DNA of 63,695 bases from [Clostridium] methylpentosum DSM 5476 (GCA_000158655.1 EQ973339.1:23089-86783); one strand, 5' to 3'. Counted from the first letter of the stretch, positions 36,474-44,302 are shown. Notes: generated by a model from the letters alone, not told the origin. A program made the numbers and translations.

Positions 36474-37136
36474 TTAGTCCAGATTCAGGCCATCCAGCCA
36501 TTCCTGCACATCTGCTTCACTAACGCTGGAGCGGAAGCGCTGCCCATCCTGCCAGTCACCGGTTCCAGCTAGTTCTGCCAGTAAATCTCCACTTTGGCCT
36601 AATCCGGAGCTGGCAGACGTGCAGAACGGAATCACAGTTTTTCCGGTAAAATCATTGGCCTTCACAAAGGTATTGACCGGCCAGGCGGCAATTCCCCACC
36701 AGATGGGATAACCGATCAATACGGTATCATAGCTATCCCAATTTTCCACCGTATCGGACGTCAGCTCCACATCCCGTAGACTTTCATCGTAATATTCCTG
36801 GGAAACCCGGCTGTTATCATCCGTCCAGTCCAAATCGTCATTGGTATATGGGTCTGCAGGTTTCAACTCGAACAGATCGCCTCCGGTGATCTGCGCGATA
36901 TAGTTGGCTGCTTCTTCGGTGTTGCCACTGGCAGAGAAGTAGACCACCAAGGTCTTGCTGGTGTCAGCATCTGTATTTTCAGAACCCACAGATGATGTCT
37001 CATCCGATTCACTGGTGGCCTGCGGGACAGATGTTTCGGGTGCGCTGGATTCGCTGGAAGAAGGGGCTCCGCTGCTACACGCAGCAAGGCCGACTACCAT
37101 TGCCAGACTTAAAAACAATGCGGTTAATTTTTTCAT
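36474..37136 (-). CDS. Exported flavodoxin lipoprotein
   Basis: A 220-residue protein. Lipobox LAAC (Cys20) and a long Ser/Thr/Glu linker (about 22-60) precede a flavodoxin_4-type domain. It shows the FMN phosphate loop VVYFSASGNTEEAA, YDTVLIGYPIWWGIAAWPV and VIPFCTSASSGLG. Unlike classical flavodoxins it is outside the membrane, so it probably shuttles electrons at the cell surface or serves as a redox enzyme there. It lies between the alcohol dehydrogenase and the flavodoxin-esterase fusion in one operon. Confidence 0.9.
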   Translation of the reverse strand: MKKLTALFLSLAMVVGLAACSSGAPSSSESSAPETSVPQATSESDETSSVGSENTDADTSKTLVVYFSASGNTEEAANYIAQITGGDLFELKPADPYTNDDLDWTDDNSRVSQEYYDESLRDVELTSDTVENWDSYDTVLIGYPIWWGIAAWPVNTFVKANDFTGKTVIPFCTSASSGLGQSGDLLAELAGTGDWQDGQRFRSSVSEADVQEWLDGLNLD

Positions 37137-37163
37137 AAGTAATTGCTCCTTTCAAATTTGGTT

Positions 37164-38330
37164 TTATTCATAGCACTCCTGAAAGATTGCTAGAATTTCC
37201 TCGTGAGTCATAGTTTTATAGCTGCCCTGAGAAATACTGCAGGAATCCGCAATCTCATTGAGCTGAGATTTTTCTGCACCTAATTCTTTCAATGTGGTAG
37301 GCAGGCCGAGTTCTTTGATGAAATCCGCCAACGCGTCGATACCAGCCAGCGCCAGTTCCTCATCAGTCTTTCCCTCCTGGGCAATACCCCACACATTCTG
37401 AGCAAAGCGAACGAACTTGGGCAGGCCCGCTTTGTAGATATGGCGGTAATAGACCGGGTGCAGCACCGCCAGACCGCAGCCATGATTGCAGTTGGTATAG
37501 GCTCCAAGCTGATGCTCCATATTGTGGCACTCAAAGTCGCATTTTTTACCCATCTTGATAACGCGGTTTTCTGCCATAGTAGAATCCCACATCAGGTTGG
37601 AGCGGGCAACGTAATCCTCTGGGTTCTTGATGGACGCCCGCAGATTGCGGATCACACTTTTCATCAAAGCCTCCATGATGTCATCGGAAACGTTGTCCTC
37701 GTTCGGCTCGCTAAAGTAAGTCTCCATGATGTGGGAGAGAATGTCGAACCCGCCGGAAATCATCTGCTTCACTGGCACGGAGTAGGTGTAGGTGGGGTCC
37801 ATCAGGGCAAAGCTGGGATTGAGCTGCGGATAATCCCGGCCAGTCTTGATCTTTTTCTCCTCATGGGTAATAACAGCGCCGCCGTTGCATTCACTGCCTG
37901 TACCCGCCACTGTGACAACTACGCCCAGAGGCAGTGGCGCAAAGTCAATCACACCGGGCCGCGCCCAGAAATCGTCCCAGATGTCGCCGCCATACTGGGC
38001 GGCCAGAGAAACAGCCTTACAGCAATCCATAGTGCTGCCGCCACCCACGGCCAGAATCATGTCCACATGGTTGTCCCGCGCCAGCTTTGCGCCTTCCTGT
38101 ACTTTGGCGTAGGTGGGGTTGGACATGATGCCGGAGAACTCCACAATGGTTTTGCCAGCCTCTTTCAGAATACCGGTGATCTCATCGTACACACCGTTGT
38201 GCTTGATACTTCCGCCTCCATAGGCCAGCAGAATGGTATCTGCTTTCCTTGTCAGACAGGCCAGATATTCCTTCACGCAGCCTTTGCCGAAGTAGACCTT
38301 TGTGCCGTTTTGAAAAATAAAGTTGTTCAT
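37164..38330 (-). CDS. Iron-containing alcohol dehydrogenase (YqhD/BdhA-like)
   Basis: A 388-residue group III alcohol dehydrogenase. NAD(P) binding is seen in DMILAVGGGSTMDCCKAVSL and VVTVAGTGSECNGGAVIT. The metal site uses Asp and His in GGFDILSHIMETYFS and His in DFECHNMEHQLGAYTNCNHG. Homologues reduce aldehydes such as butyraldehyde, furfural or methylglyoxal with NADPH, often under LysR or AraC control. It sits between the esterase lipoprotein gene (43 bases upstream) and the flavodoxin gene (27 bases downstream). Confidence 0.95.
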   Translation of the reverse strand: MNNFIFQNGTKVYFGKGCVKEYLACLTRKADTILLAYGGGSIKHNGVYDEITGILKEAGKTIVEFSGIMSNPTYAKVQEGAKLARDNHVDMILAVGGGSTMDCCKAVSLAAQYGGDIWDDFWARPGVIDFAPLPLGVVVTVAGTGSECNGGAVITHEEKKIKTGRDYPQLNPSFALMDPTYTYSVPVKQMISGGFDILSHIMETYFSEPNEDNVSDDIMEALMKSVIRNLRASIKNPEDYVARSNLMWDSTMAENRVIKMGKKCDFECHNMEHQLGAYTNCNHGCGLAVLHPVYYRHIYKAGLPKFVRFAQNVWGIAQEGKTDEELALAGIDALADFIKELGLPTTLKELGAEKSQLNEIADSCSISQGSYKTMTHEEILAIFQECYE

Positions 38331-38373
38331 AGCAGTGCTTCCTTTCTAAAAAATAATCTATGTCAACGGGTTC

Positions 38374-39399
38374 TCACATCTGCTCTTCCCAAAAGGCAAC
38401 TGCCTTGTCGAGCCAACCCTCTGCCGCAGTGTCGGTACCCAGACCAAATCCATGAGGCAAACCGGGGTAGTGGTGAAACTCCGTGGGGATACCCAAGGCA
38501 CTCATGGCGTCCAAACGACGCTGCATGGTAAGCCAGTTGGCAATGCCATCGTTTTCCCCTACACAGGCAAAAGTGGGCGGATCGTTTTCTGCGTAATCAC
38601 TGTGGCCAGTGTACTGCATGATGACCGCTCCCGGCTGGGGAAGATTGTCACCGCCAAATGCCGCTGGGCCGTAAGAGCCAAGCCATGCTGCCATCCGAGC
38701 TCCTGCCGAACCGCCCCACAAGGAGTAGCAGTCAGTGTCCACTTCTAATTTATCAGCGTTCTCAAAAATAAAACTGATCGCACGGGCCAGATCTTCACAG
38801 GCGGTTTGGGCTCCGGGGCGATAGACCAAAGCGAAGGCGTTGTAGCCACGTTTGGAAAGCTTCAGGGCGTGAGGGAAGCTGTCCTGCATTGCGCCTACAT
38901 AGGAAAAACCTCCACCTGCATTACATATAGCAAACTTCTCTCCCGGTTCACCCTTAAAGAAGAACAATCCAGTATCCTCTTTATCGGGATCGACGGCCTT
39001 TTCTGCATCGCTGTAAATATCGTAGAAAACGGTTTCTCCATCATTCGCCCGCTGCCACAGGGTGTTGACGATTTTTACCGTTTCCGCAGGGTCAATGTAG
39101 TTGTACCAGGTGAGCTGTAAATCTCCCAGTGTATCGCCGCTCATATATCCGTCATCTGCTGGAAAAAGAAGCCGTCCATAATCGTCAAAGACGGGGTCGT
39201 TTTTCACCGTATCAATGCTTGTGTTTTCATTAAATGGCTTTTTCATCATTTCCAATTCTGGCACAGAATTTGTTTTCAACTCCTCCTGCTGACGAATCGC
39301 TGAAGTGGACGAAACGCTGTCTGGCCCTTTTTGTCCATTGCATCCCGTTAGGCAAAGCAGTAAGCATAATCCGGCTACAAGAATCTTCTGCCCTTTCAT
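38374..39399 (-). CDS. Alpha/beta hydrolase lipoprotein (esterase-like)
   Basis: A 341-residue exported enzyme. Lipobox LTGC (Cys20). The hydrolase domain (about 140-340) has oxyanion motif NAGGGFSYVG, nucleophile SLWGGSAGARMAAWLG and catalytic His in GLPHGFGLG. It is related to the esterase half of the 35089 fusion protein. It is the first gene of the operon hydrolase-alcohol dehydrogenase-flavodoxin-fusion protein, with the shared operator motif 54 bases upstream. The substrate is unknown. Confidence 0.88.
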   Translation of the reverse strand: MKGQKILVAGLCLLLCLTGCNGQKGPDSVSSTSAIRQQEELKTNSVPELEMMKKPFNENTSIDTVKNDPVFDDYGRLLFPADDGYMSGDTLGDLQLTWYNYIDPAETVKIVNTLWQRANDGETVFYDIYSDAEKAVDPDKEDTGLFFFKGEPGEKFAICNAGGGFSYVGAMQDSFPHALKLSKRGYNAFALVYRPGAQTACEDLARAISFIFENADKLEVDTDCYSLWGGSAGARMAAWLGSYGPAAFGGDNLPQPGAVIMQYTGHSDYAENDPPTFACVGENDGIANWLTMQRRLDAMSALGIPTEFHHYPGLPHGFGLGTDTAAEGWLDKAVAFWEEQM

Positions 39400-39452
39400 T
39401 TTTCACCCATCTTTCTCTCCACTGCCTTTATTATAAAAAAATCGAGGCTTCA

Positions 39453-39498
39453 ACAGAAGTCTCGATTCGTTATGCAGTATTTACTCAAAGGTTAATAG
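39453..39498 (-). promoter_or_regulatory. Shared operator motif, copy B
   Basis: GAAGTCTC, 5 bases, GTTATGCAGT, 9 bases, AAGGTTA (plus-strand reading), 54 bases upstream of the esterase operon and just downstream of the LysR gene. A minus-strand TATAAT near 39430 lies between motif and gene. Confidence 0.78.
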
Positions 39499-39509
39499 TG
39501 ATGTAGCCA

Positions 39510-40403
39510 TTACGCTTTTGTGATATTATCCACAGCCTTCAAAAATTTTTTGACCGCTTCAGATGGTTCTGGTGCATGGAGCAGCCCGTAAGGAATCGTG
39601 TATTTCCAATCCACAGGCAAAATTTTCAACAGAGGATGGACATACTGCCACTTGGGGACAGCCATCAAAACACAATTATTGTTTTCGCACTGATTAAAAG
39701 CCCCCACATCGTAGAAATCAAAATCCACGATTTGAATTTGAGGATGGTTTTTCCAAAGATCATCTCGCAGTAAATCGACATAGTGGCTCCATTCTCGCTT
39801 CATAAGCATCAGTTTTTCCCCGTATAAATCCTGTACGGTCAATCTATTTTTTTTTGCCAGTTTATGATGGACGGAAACAGCGCAGCAGATGGGTTCTCTG
39901 GAAATCTCTAAGCCTGCGCACTGGCGTAGGTTCAGCATCGTATCATCAAAAATTCCAGCCACTACATCAATATTCTTTCCCAGATTGCCGAGGATTTCCC
40001 GTGCGTTTTCCGGCGTGTTGTCAAAGGGGACAAGCTGAAACTTCGTATTGGGGCAGTCCTCCTGTAATTTGGGCCACAAGTCTACCAGCACCTGAGCAGG
40101 AGTCATGGGAGAAGTCCCGATACGGATGATTTCCTCATCCTTTTGTATGGCGTTTTTTGCCCGTGTTATGGAATCTTTACAGTATTGAATGATGTACTTG
40201 GCATCCTGCACCAGAGACTTGCCAGCTTCCGTCAACAAAAGCCCTCGATGAGTACGAACAAAAAGCTGCAAGTCAAGGCTTTCTTCCAGAAGATTGATCT
40301 GTTTAATAACTGCAGGCGGGGATATGTATAGCTTCTCTGCTGCCTTATTAAAGCTGCCACACTCAGCGACACAGAGAAATGTTTCTAACTGAGGGTTATA
40401 CAC
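39510..40403 (-). CDS. LysR-family transcriptional regulator
   Basis: About 297 residues. The N-terminal winged helix is LETFLCVAECGSFNKAAEKL with YISPPAVIKQINLLEESLDL. A coiled linker and a two-lobed effector domain (from EEIIRIGTSPMTPAQVLVDL) follow. LysR proteins bind a small effector and activate promoters with sites near -60. I chose the GTG at 40403 because AAAGGAGG lies 10 bases upstream; its first bases overlap the end of the small HTH gene. It stands at the head of the redox island and is the best candidate to bind the motif repeated at 30918, 34945 and 39453. Confidence 0.93.
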   Translation of the reverse strand: MYNPQLETFLCVAECGSFNKAAEKLYISPPAVIKQINLLEESLDLQLFVRTHRGLLLTEAGKSLVQDAKYIIQYCKDSITRAKNAIQKDEEIIRIGTSPMTPAQVLVDLWPKLQEDCPNTKFQLVPFDNTPENAREILGNLGKNIDVVAGIFDDTMLNLRQCAGLEISREPICCAVSVHHKLAKKNRLTVQDLYGEKLMLMKREWSHYVDLLRDDLWKNHPQIQIVDFDFYDVGAFNQCENNNCVLMAVPKWQYVHPLLKILPVDWKYTIPYGLLHAPEPSEAVKKFLKAVDNITKA

Positions 40404-40614
40404 GATGGGATTTCCTCCTTTCTTCTTCGTATTCGATAGATTGTATGGACTTTCGTCTGCGGCTGTACCTTGGTTTTTCAGCATCTTTGGGGATCATCCA
40501 AGAGCGGCCAAAGCGCAATACACCGTCGATTCGCCCTCCCTCACAAAGCTTTTGTACTCGTCTTTCAGAAATTGCCCATTTGGCAGATGCTTCTCTGACT
40601 GATATATAATCCAT
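40396..40614 (-). CDS. Small helix-turn-helix protein (excisionase/MerR-like)
   Basis: Seventy-two residues. The N-terminal half ISVREASAKWAISERRVQKL followed by EGGRIDGVLRFGRSWMIPKD is the winged-helix DNA-binding form found in excisionases and MerR-like regulators. The C-terminus is basic (SRRRK). The gene overlaps the LysR start by 8 bases, so the two are likely co-translated. Such proteins commonly precede LysR genes in Clostridia; a joint regulatory role is inference. Confidence 0.82.
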   Translation of the reverse strand: MDYISVREASAKWAISERRVQKLCEGGRIDGVLRFGRSWMIPKDAEKPRYSRRRKSIQSIEYEEERRKSHRV

Positions 40615-40673
40615 AGTAGCTCATTCGTTTATCCGAATAATATTATAGCTCTTTTAATCCAGAAAATCAAAAT

Positions 40674-40714
40674 AAAATCGCACAGTCCTCCTTGAAAGAG
40701 AACTGTGCGATTTT
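40674..40714. terminator. Bidirectional terminator
   Basis: AAAATCGCACAGT pairs with ACTGTGCGATTTT around a 15-base loop. It separates the HTH/LysR pair from the tRNA operon. Confidence 0.85.
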
Positions 40715-40751
40715 ATAGCTTGATATGGGACAAGTTTCAAGGTAATAAAAC

Positions 40752-40797
40752 AATAAATCCGAACCTATCGCCAATTGGCACAAGGTTCGGATTTATT
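40752..40797 (-). terminator. Terminator of the tRNA operon
   Basis: A perfect 15-bp stem (40752-40766 with 40783-40797) starting 6 bases after the last tRNA on the minus strand, followed by a T-rich stretch. Confidence 0.9.
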
Positions 40798-40802
40798 TGT
40801 TG

Positions 40803-40878
40803 TGGTGGAGACGAAGAGGATCGAACTCTCGACCTTACGGATGCGAACCGTACGCTCTCCCAGCTGAGCTACGCCCCC
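40803..40878 (-). tRNA. tRNA-Ala (anticodon CGC)
   Basis: A 76-base cloverleaf with encoded CCA. The acceptor GGGGGCG pairs with CGTCTCC including the G3-U70 wobble that marks alanine tRNAs. Anticodon arm TACGG-TTCGCAT-CCGTA gives anticodon CGC (codon GCG). TTCGATC is the T loop. Last gene of a three-tRNA operon. Confidence 0.95.
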
Positions 40879-40917
40879 AGGATATAAACGAAACCCGCAC
40901 AGACGAGTTTCGCTATT

Positions 40918-40993
40918 TGGTGGGAACAATAGGGCTCGAACCTATGACCCTCTGCTTGTAAGGCAGATGCTCTCCCAGCTGAGCTATGCTCCC
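40918..40993 (-). tRNA. tRNA-Val (anticodon TAC)
   Basis: A 76-base cloverleaf with encoded CCA. Acceptor GGGAGCA with TGTTCCC, anticodon arm TCTGC-CTTACAA-GCAGA (anticodon TAC), T loop TTCGAGC. Only 4 bases separate it from the upstream alanine tRNA. Confidence 0.96.
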
Positions 40994-40997
40994 GAAG

Positions 40998-41073
40998 TGG
41001 TGGAGATGAGGGGGATCGAACCCCTGACCTTTTGAATGCCATTCAAACGCGCTCCCAACTGCGCTACACCCCC
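40998..41073 (-). tRNA. tRNA-Ala (anticodon GGC)
   Basis: A 76-base cloverleaf with encoded CCA. Acceptor GGGGGTG with CATCTCC and G3-U70, anticodon arm TTTGA-ATGGCAT-TCAAA (anticodon GGC, codons GCC/GCU), T loop TTCGATC. First gene of the operon. Confidence 0.95.
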
Positions 41074-41087
41074 ATAGGACTTGAACT

Positions 41088-41116
41088 ATTATATCATCTC
41101 TATCTGCAAAATGCAA
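41088..41116 (-). promoter_or_regulatory. Promoter of the tRNA operon
   Basis: On the minus strand TTGCAT (41116-41111), 17 bases, TATAAT (41093-41088), placed 15 bases before the first tRNA. Confidence 0.88.
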
Positions 41117-41358
41117 GAGTTTTTTTAAAAAAAGTTGTGAATCAACCAAAAAAATTTATTTACTAATTTTTTACGCTATAGGCAATATTTTAATTTTCTG
41201 GGACAGAATAATGGAAAGATGTCCTTTTGATTACAGATAAAGGGGAATACCCTCGAAATTGAGATCAAAAATGACAAAACGTTTACAATTATTACAAAAT
41301 TGAAATCGGACAATCTGTTATAATAGAATTCGTTCAGTAAAAAGAAGGAGGCGATGAA

Positions 41359-42216
41359 TTGAACAAATATGTAATCCGTATTGTGAGCGCTGCATTAATG
41401 GTTTCAATGTTTGTAACTATTTTCAGTATATCGAGTTCGGCTGTCCCGCTTGCTGCGACCAGCGAGCTTCCCGCCGAGACGAAATCCACCACCGAAATTA
41501 AACCGACGCTGATCAGACTTGAAAAAAGCGTTGGCATAGAAATCGAAGAACGCCGCATTCAGGCCGAGCAGGAAGCAGCTGCGAAAGCAGAAGCAGAGCG
41601 CATTGCAGCAGAGCAGGAAGCAGCCCGCATAGCTGCGGAGGAAGAGGCGGCCCGCAAGGCTGCGGAAGAGGAAGCGGCAAGACAGGCGGCGGAAAAGAAA
41701 AAACAGGAAGAAGAGGCGGCGGCAGCAGCTGCTGCAAAGAAAGCAAGCCAATCTTCCAGCAAACAAACGACAACCAACCAGCAGAACAACACTGCAACAG
41801 CGCCGAGCTACAACGGCAGCATCGGTGAGCAGATTGTTTCGATTGCGCGCAGCAAAATCGGCTGTCCCTATGTCAGCCCCGCGCAGGGTCCGAACAAATT
41901 TGACTGCTCCGGTTTTACCAGCTGGGTGTACCGTCAGGTCGGCATCAGCCTCTCGGCTTCCTCCGGCGTGCAGGCGAAAAACGCCTATGCAACCGGTGCC
42001 CTCTCCAAAAGTGAGCTCCAGCCGGGCGACCTTGTGTTCTGGTCGAATTCCTACGGCCGCGGCAAAGGCAACTTCATGGGCATTGGCCACGTCGGCATTT
42101 ACGCCGGTAACGGCATGGTCATCGACGCGAGTTCGGATCATGGCAGAGTGGTTGAGCGCGCGCTGTACGACAGCGCAAGCGGTTCCAAATTTGAGTTTGG
42201 CGCACGCGTTTATTAA
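41359..42216 (+). CDS. Secreted NlpC/P60 cell-wall peptidase
   Basis: A 285-residue exported enzyme. Signal peptide about 1-33. A long charged Ala/Glu/Lys coiled-coil region (about 60-135) and a Ser/Thr/Gln/Asn linker (about 135-155) precede the C-terminal NlpC/P60 domain with catalytic Cys in KFDCSGFTSWVYRQ and His in GIGHVGIYAGNG. These enzymes cut gamma-D-Glu-diaminopimelate bonds in peptidoglycan during growth and division. It starts with TTG at 41359, fixed by AAGGAGG 7 bases upstream (the nearby ATG is out of frame and runs into a stop). A TATAAT at 41319-41324 is a likely -10. The coiled coil may bind an activator, as in EnvC-like or PcsB-like systems. Confidence 0.93.
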   Translation: MNKYVIRIVSAALMVSMFVTIFSISSSAVPLAATSELPAETKSTTEIKPTLIRLEKSVGIEIEERRIQAEQEAAAKAEAERIAAEQEAARIAAEEEAARKAAEEEAARQAAEKKKQEEEAAAAAAAKKASQSSSKQTTTNQQNNTATAPSYNGSIGEQIVSIARSKIGCPYVSPAQGPNKFDCSGFTSWVYRQVGISLSASSGVQAKNAYATGALSKSELQPGDLVFWSNSYGRGKGNFMGIGHVGIYAGNGMVIDASSDHGRVVERALYDSASGSKFEFGARVY

Positions 42217-42223
42217 TGAAAAC

Positions 42224-42255
42224 AAAATCCGGCTGGTATCTGCCAGCCGGATTTT
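42224..42255 (+). terminator. Rho-independent terminator
   Basis: AAAATCCGGCTGG/CCAGCCGGATTTT stem with TTTTT, directly after the peptidase gene. Confidence 0.93.
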
Positions 42256-42396
42256 TCGTCAAATTATTTCCAAACATTCGGGTATACTAATGGGAGAAAA
42301 ATTGTTTGGCAGGACAAAAGAATCATTTGGAAAGTCGTTTGGAATGATTTTTAAATGGTTCCTGCAATAAAAGAATTGGAAAAGGAGTCGATTAAA

Positions 42397-42780
42397 ATGA
42401 GTAAAAAATTGGATCTGTACAAATGCAGCCGTTGCGGCAATGTCGCACTGCTGCTCAGCAATGCGGGCGTTCCGTTGATCTGCTGCCACGAGGAGATGAA
42501 GGCGATCGAGCCGAATACCACAGACGCTGCGCAGGAAAAACACGTTCCGGTCATCAGCCGGGAGGGCACTGTGGTCAACGTCTCGGTCGGGAGCACGATG
42601 CACCCCATGACCGAGGAGCACTCGATCCAGTGGATCGCCGTTGTGCAGGGCCAGAACCTGTTGGTCAAATGGCTTTCTCCCAACGAGCAGCCAGTCGCCA
42701 GCTTTTCAGTTCAACCGGGCGAGGAGATTACTGTGTACGAATACTGCAACCTGCACGGTGTGTGGAGCGCAAAGGCGTAA
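42397..42780 (+). CDS. dfx: Desulfoferrodoxin (superoxide reductase)
   Basis: A 127-residue two-centre protein. Center I is the rubredoxin-like iron site with CSRCG (Cys10, Cys13) and the adjacent pair in PLICC. Center II is the superoxide-reducing site with its ligands in STMHPMTEEHSIQWI and CNLHGVW. It reduces superoxide to hydrogen peroxide in the cytoplasm, which is typical of strict anaerobes. The ATG at 42397 follows AAAAGGAG; an upstream in-frame ATG at 42355 lacks such a site. It stands alone after the peptidase terminator. Confidence 0.95.
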   Translation: MSKKLDLYKCSRCGNVALLLSNAGVPLICCHEEMKAIEPNTTDAAQEKHVPVISREGTVVNVSVGSTMHPMTEEHSIQWIAVVQGQNLLVKWLSPNEQPVASFSVQPGEEITVYEYCNLHGVWSAKA

Positions 42781-42784
42781 GCAG

Positions 42785-42812
42785 TTGACTTTTTTGACAG
42801 AGGTGTTCTAAT
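42785..42812 (+). promoter_or_regulatory. Promoter of small RNA unit 1
   Basis: TTGACT (42785-42790), 16 bases, TCTAAT (42807-42812). It is the weaker copy of the duplicated promoter at 42897. Confidence 0.65.
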
Positions 42813-42818
42813 ACAAAT

Positions 42819-42910
42819 AGAAGGGCGCTGTCGCGGCGAGCGGCTTGTCCCAAATACTGATCAAAGAAATAACCGAGCTATTTGGAAGCTAGGCGGTTGA
42901 CTTTTTTGAC
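42819..42910 (+). ncRNA. Candidate small RNA unit 1 (duplicate)
   Basis: This region is ~80% identical to unit 2 downstream (shared AAATAGAAGGGCG, GCGGCGAGCGG, TTGTCCCAA, GAAATAACCG). An AACCG/CGGTT stem-loop then runs into CTTTTTTG. The terminator tract doubles as the -35 region of unit 2. No open reading frame with ribosome binding site is present. Confidence 0.55.
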
Positions 42911-42924
42911 AGAGATGCTATAAT
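42897..42924 (+). promoter_or_regulatory. Promoter of small RNA unit 2
   Basis: TTGACT (42897-42902), 16 bases, TATAAT (42919-42924) with an extended -10 TGC just before it. A strong consensus-like promoter. Confidence 0.82.
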
Positions 42925-42930
42925 ACAAAT

Positions 42931-43021
42931 AGAAGGGCGTTGCCGCGGCGAGCGGTTTGTCCCAATCAGTGAAATAGAAATAACCGTACTAATTGGAAGA
43001 TAGGGCGGTTATTTCTTTTTT
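42931..43021 (+). ncRNA. Candidate antisense small RNA (antitoxin), unit 2
   Basis: About 90 bases from a strong promoter to a terminator hairpin (AGAAATAACCG 42976-42986 with CGGTTATTTCT 43006-43016, then TTTTTT). Its 3' end is complementary to the last codons and 3' end of the convergent small peptide gene at 43009-43086. This layout is that of type I antitoxins such as RatA or SR4. Confidence 0.62.
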
Positions 43022-43086
43022 GTTCCATTATTGAGTATCCTTTCAATTAACAACAAAATGATTGTTAATAGAACCAGATATTCCAT
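43009..43086 (-). CDS. Small hydrophobic peptide, candidate type I toxin
   Basis: A 25-residue peptide: Met-Glu-Tyr, a hydrophobic stretch LVLLTIILLLIERIL, then Asn-Gly and a Lys-rich end. This is one membrane helix with a basic tail, the usual form of TxpA/BsrG/Fst-like toxins. The ATG is preceded at 7 bases by GGGGG, which lies in the arm of a hairpin with an upstream CCCCC run (43098-43120), so the ribosome site can be masked as in known type I toxin mRNAs. Its 3' end overlaps the convergent small RNA. Confidence 0.68.
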   Translation of the reverse strand: MEYLVLLTIILLLIERILNNGTKKK

Positions 43087-43163
43087 GGCAACACCCCCTT
43101 TCACCTATGTAAAGTGAGGGGGGACAAACCGCCGAGCCGCTCTATTGGGCAACGCCTGGGTTT

Positions 43164-43192
43164 AGTATAATACAAAATCTGGAAAAAGGCAA
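43164..43192 (-). promoter_or_regulatory. Promoter of the small peptide gene
   Basis: On the minus strand TTGCCT (43192-43187), 17 bases, TATACT (43169-43164). The resulting leader (43157 to 43087) contains an inverted copy of the small RNA core (GGCGTTGCC and GCGGTTTGTCCC) and the masking hairpin. Confidence 0.7.
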
Positions 43193-43220
43193 GGGCTCCG
43201 TCGTTGGACGGAATGCATAG

Positions 43221-43254
43221 AAAAACAGGACTGTCAAGCGGCAGTCCTGTTTTT
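43221..43254. terminator. Bidirectional terminator after XRE gene A2
   Basis: AAAAACAGGACTG/CAGTCCTGTTTTT stem with A-rich and T-rich flanks. On the minus strand it ends the XRE array before the small peptide gene. Confidence 0.9.
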
Positions 43255-43270
43255 TGTTTAATAGAGGTTA

Positions 43271-43579
43271 TTAGCGCGCGTTTTCCTTTTTGAAATGTTC
43301 AATCAAGCGGTAAATGACATCTACCTGTTCCAAGGTGAGGCTTTTCAATAGGTTGTCTTTGGAAATGCCAATCAGGTAGTCAGCCGAAATATCGTAAAAT
43401 GCAACCAACCGAGCAAACACTTCCAGGCTTGGAGTTTTGATTTCACTTTCATATTCTGAAACAGCGGTCGTTGAAATACCCAAATATTTCGCAACTTGGC
43501 TCTGTTTCAAATGTTTTGCTTCTCGAAGAATTCGTAGTTTATCGCCCAGCCCATATAAATATGACTTATCTGCTGGCAT
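43271..43579 (-). CDS. XRE-family regulator, type A2
   Basis: A 102-residue protein. The N-terminal helix-turn-helix is LRILREAKHLKQSQVAKYLG with STTAVSEYESEIKTPSLEVF, followed by the ISADYLIG turn common to phage-type repressors. The C-terminal ~35 residues (LKSLTLEQVDVIYRLIEHFK) probably dimerise. It is nearly identical in layout to the protein at 44326. GGAGG precedes the ATG. No toxin or protease gene is adjacent that would define a known switch. Confidence 0.9.
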   Translation of the reverse strand: MPADKSYLYGLGDKLRILREAKHLKQSQVAKYLGISTTAVSEYESEIKTPSLEVFARLVAFYDISADYLIGISKDNLLKSLTLEQVDVIYRLIEHFKKENAR

Positions 43580-43634
43580 TCTAATTCCTCCTGGATGTTT
43601 GGAATGAAAAGTAGGGCAGTCGCAAAGACGTTGT

Positions 43635-43946
43635 TTAGTCGTCGGACTTTTCTGCCTGGCGAACTTCTTTGAGTTTGGTGATCATGCTGCTGATCAAGCC
43701 GATATCATCATCGGTCAGGCCCTCGACAGAGAGCGTTTGTTTCTTGTCATAGCCCAGAAGGTAATCTGCGGAGACGTTATAAAAAGCGCAGAGATCCGAA
43801 AATACTTCTAAACTGGGAGTTGCAGTATCATTTTCGTAGCCTGAAATAGCCTGGGGCGTTACTTTAGAATACTTTGCTATGTCTTTTTGCTGAAGGTGTT
43901 TTCCTTCACGCAGTCTGACTAGCTTATCTCCTAAACCATAGATCAT
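43635..43946 (-). CDS. XRE-family regulator, type B2
   Basis: A 103-residue protein. Helix-turn-helix LVRLREGKHLQQKDIAKYSK with VTPQAISGYENDTATPSLEV, then NVSADYLLGYDKKQTLSVEG and a C-terminal LTDDDIGLISSMITKLKE. Closely related to the type B1 protein at 44697, with long identical stretches (PSLEVFSDLCAFYNVSADYL). AGGAGA precedes the ATG. Confidence 0.9.
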   Translation of the reverse strand: MIYGLGDKLVRLREGKHLQQKDIAKYSKVTPQAISGYENDTATPSLEVFSDLCAFYNVSADYLLGYDKKQTLSVEGLTDDDIGLISSMITKLKEVRQAEKSDD

Positions 43947-43966
43947 AGTTCTCTCCTATGTTCCGC

Positions 43967-44302
43967 TTACTTTTTGTTGCTTCGCCGGAACTGTTCCACA
44001 ATTTCGTTTACAGCATTGATTTGATCCTCTGTTAGGCCGTCGGTTAGAATTGGTCGAGTGTGGGTGAGATTCACGAGATAATCGAGAGAGGTGTTGTAGA
44101 AATACGCGATTTCAATCAGTGTTTTTGTGGAAGGTTATTTCACTGCGCGTTCGTAGTCAGAAATTGTGTTGGACGATAACTGAAGTCTTTTGGCTAATTC
44201 CCGCTGGGAAAGATGTTTGGATTCCCTGAGCTGAATTAGTTTTTGATCTAAACCACAGTCGTAAACTGGCTCTTTTTTCACGGTTTGCCCCCGGGTTTTC
44301 AT
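43967..44302 (-). pseudogene. XRE-family regulator, type C, with internal stop
   Basis: A third relative reads through 111 codons except for a TAA at codon 56 (44135-44137). The helix-turn-helix LIQLRESKHLSQRELAKRLQ with LSSNTISDYERAVK precedes the stop. PSTKTLIEIAYFYNTSLDYL and EDQINAVNEIVEQFRRSNKK follow in the same frame. A single base change would restore it. No good ribosome binding site is seen at the first ATG; a GTG at 44281 preceded by GGGGG is an alternative start. Confidence 0.85.

Noticed and set aside
40803-41073. tRNA cluster as integration site of the redox island
   Set aside because: No duplicated tRNA 3' end or integrase is visible on either side of the island.
42785-43192. 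Fst/par-type toxin locus with direct repeats
   Set aside because: In par loci the repeats make the two RNAs complementary at their 5' parts; here the copies are inverted, so the RNAs are alike there. Only the 3' ends are complementary, which fits the txpA/RatA layout better.
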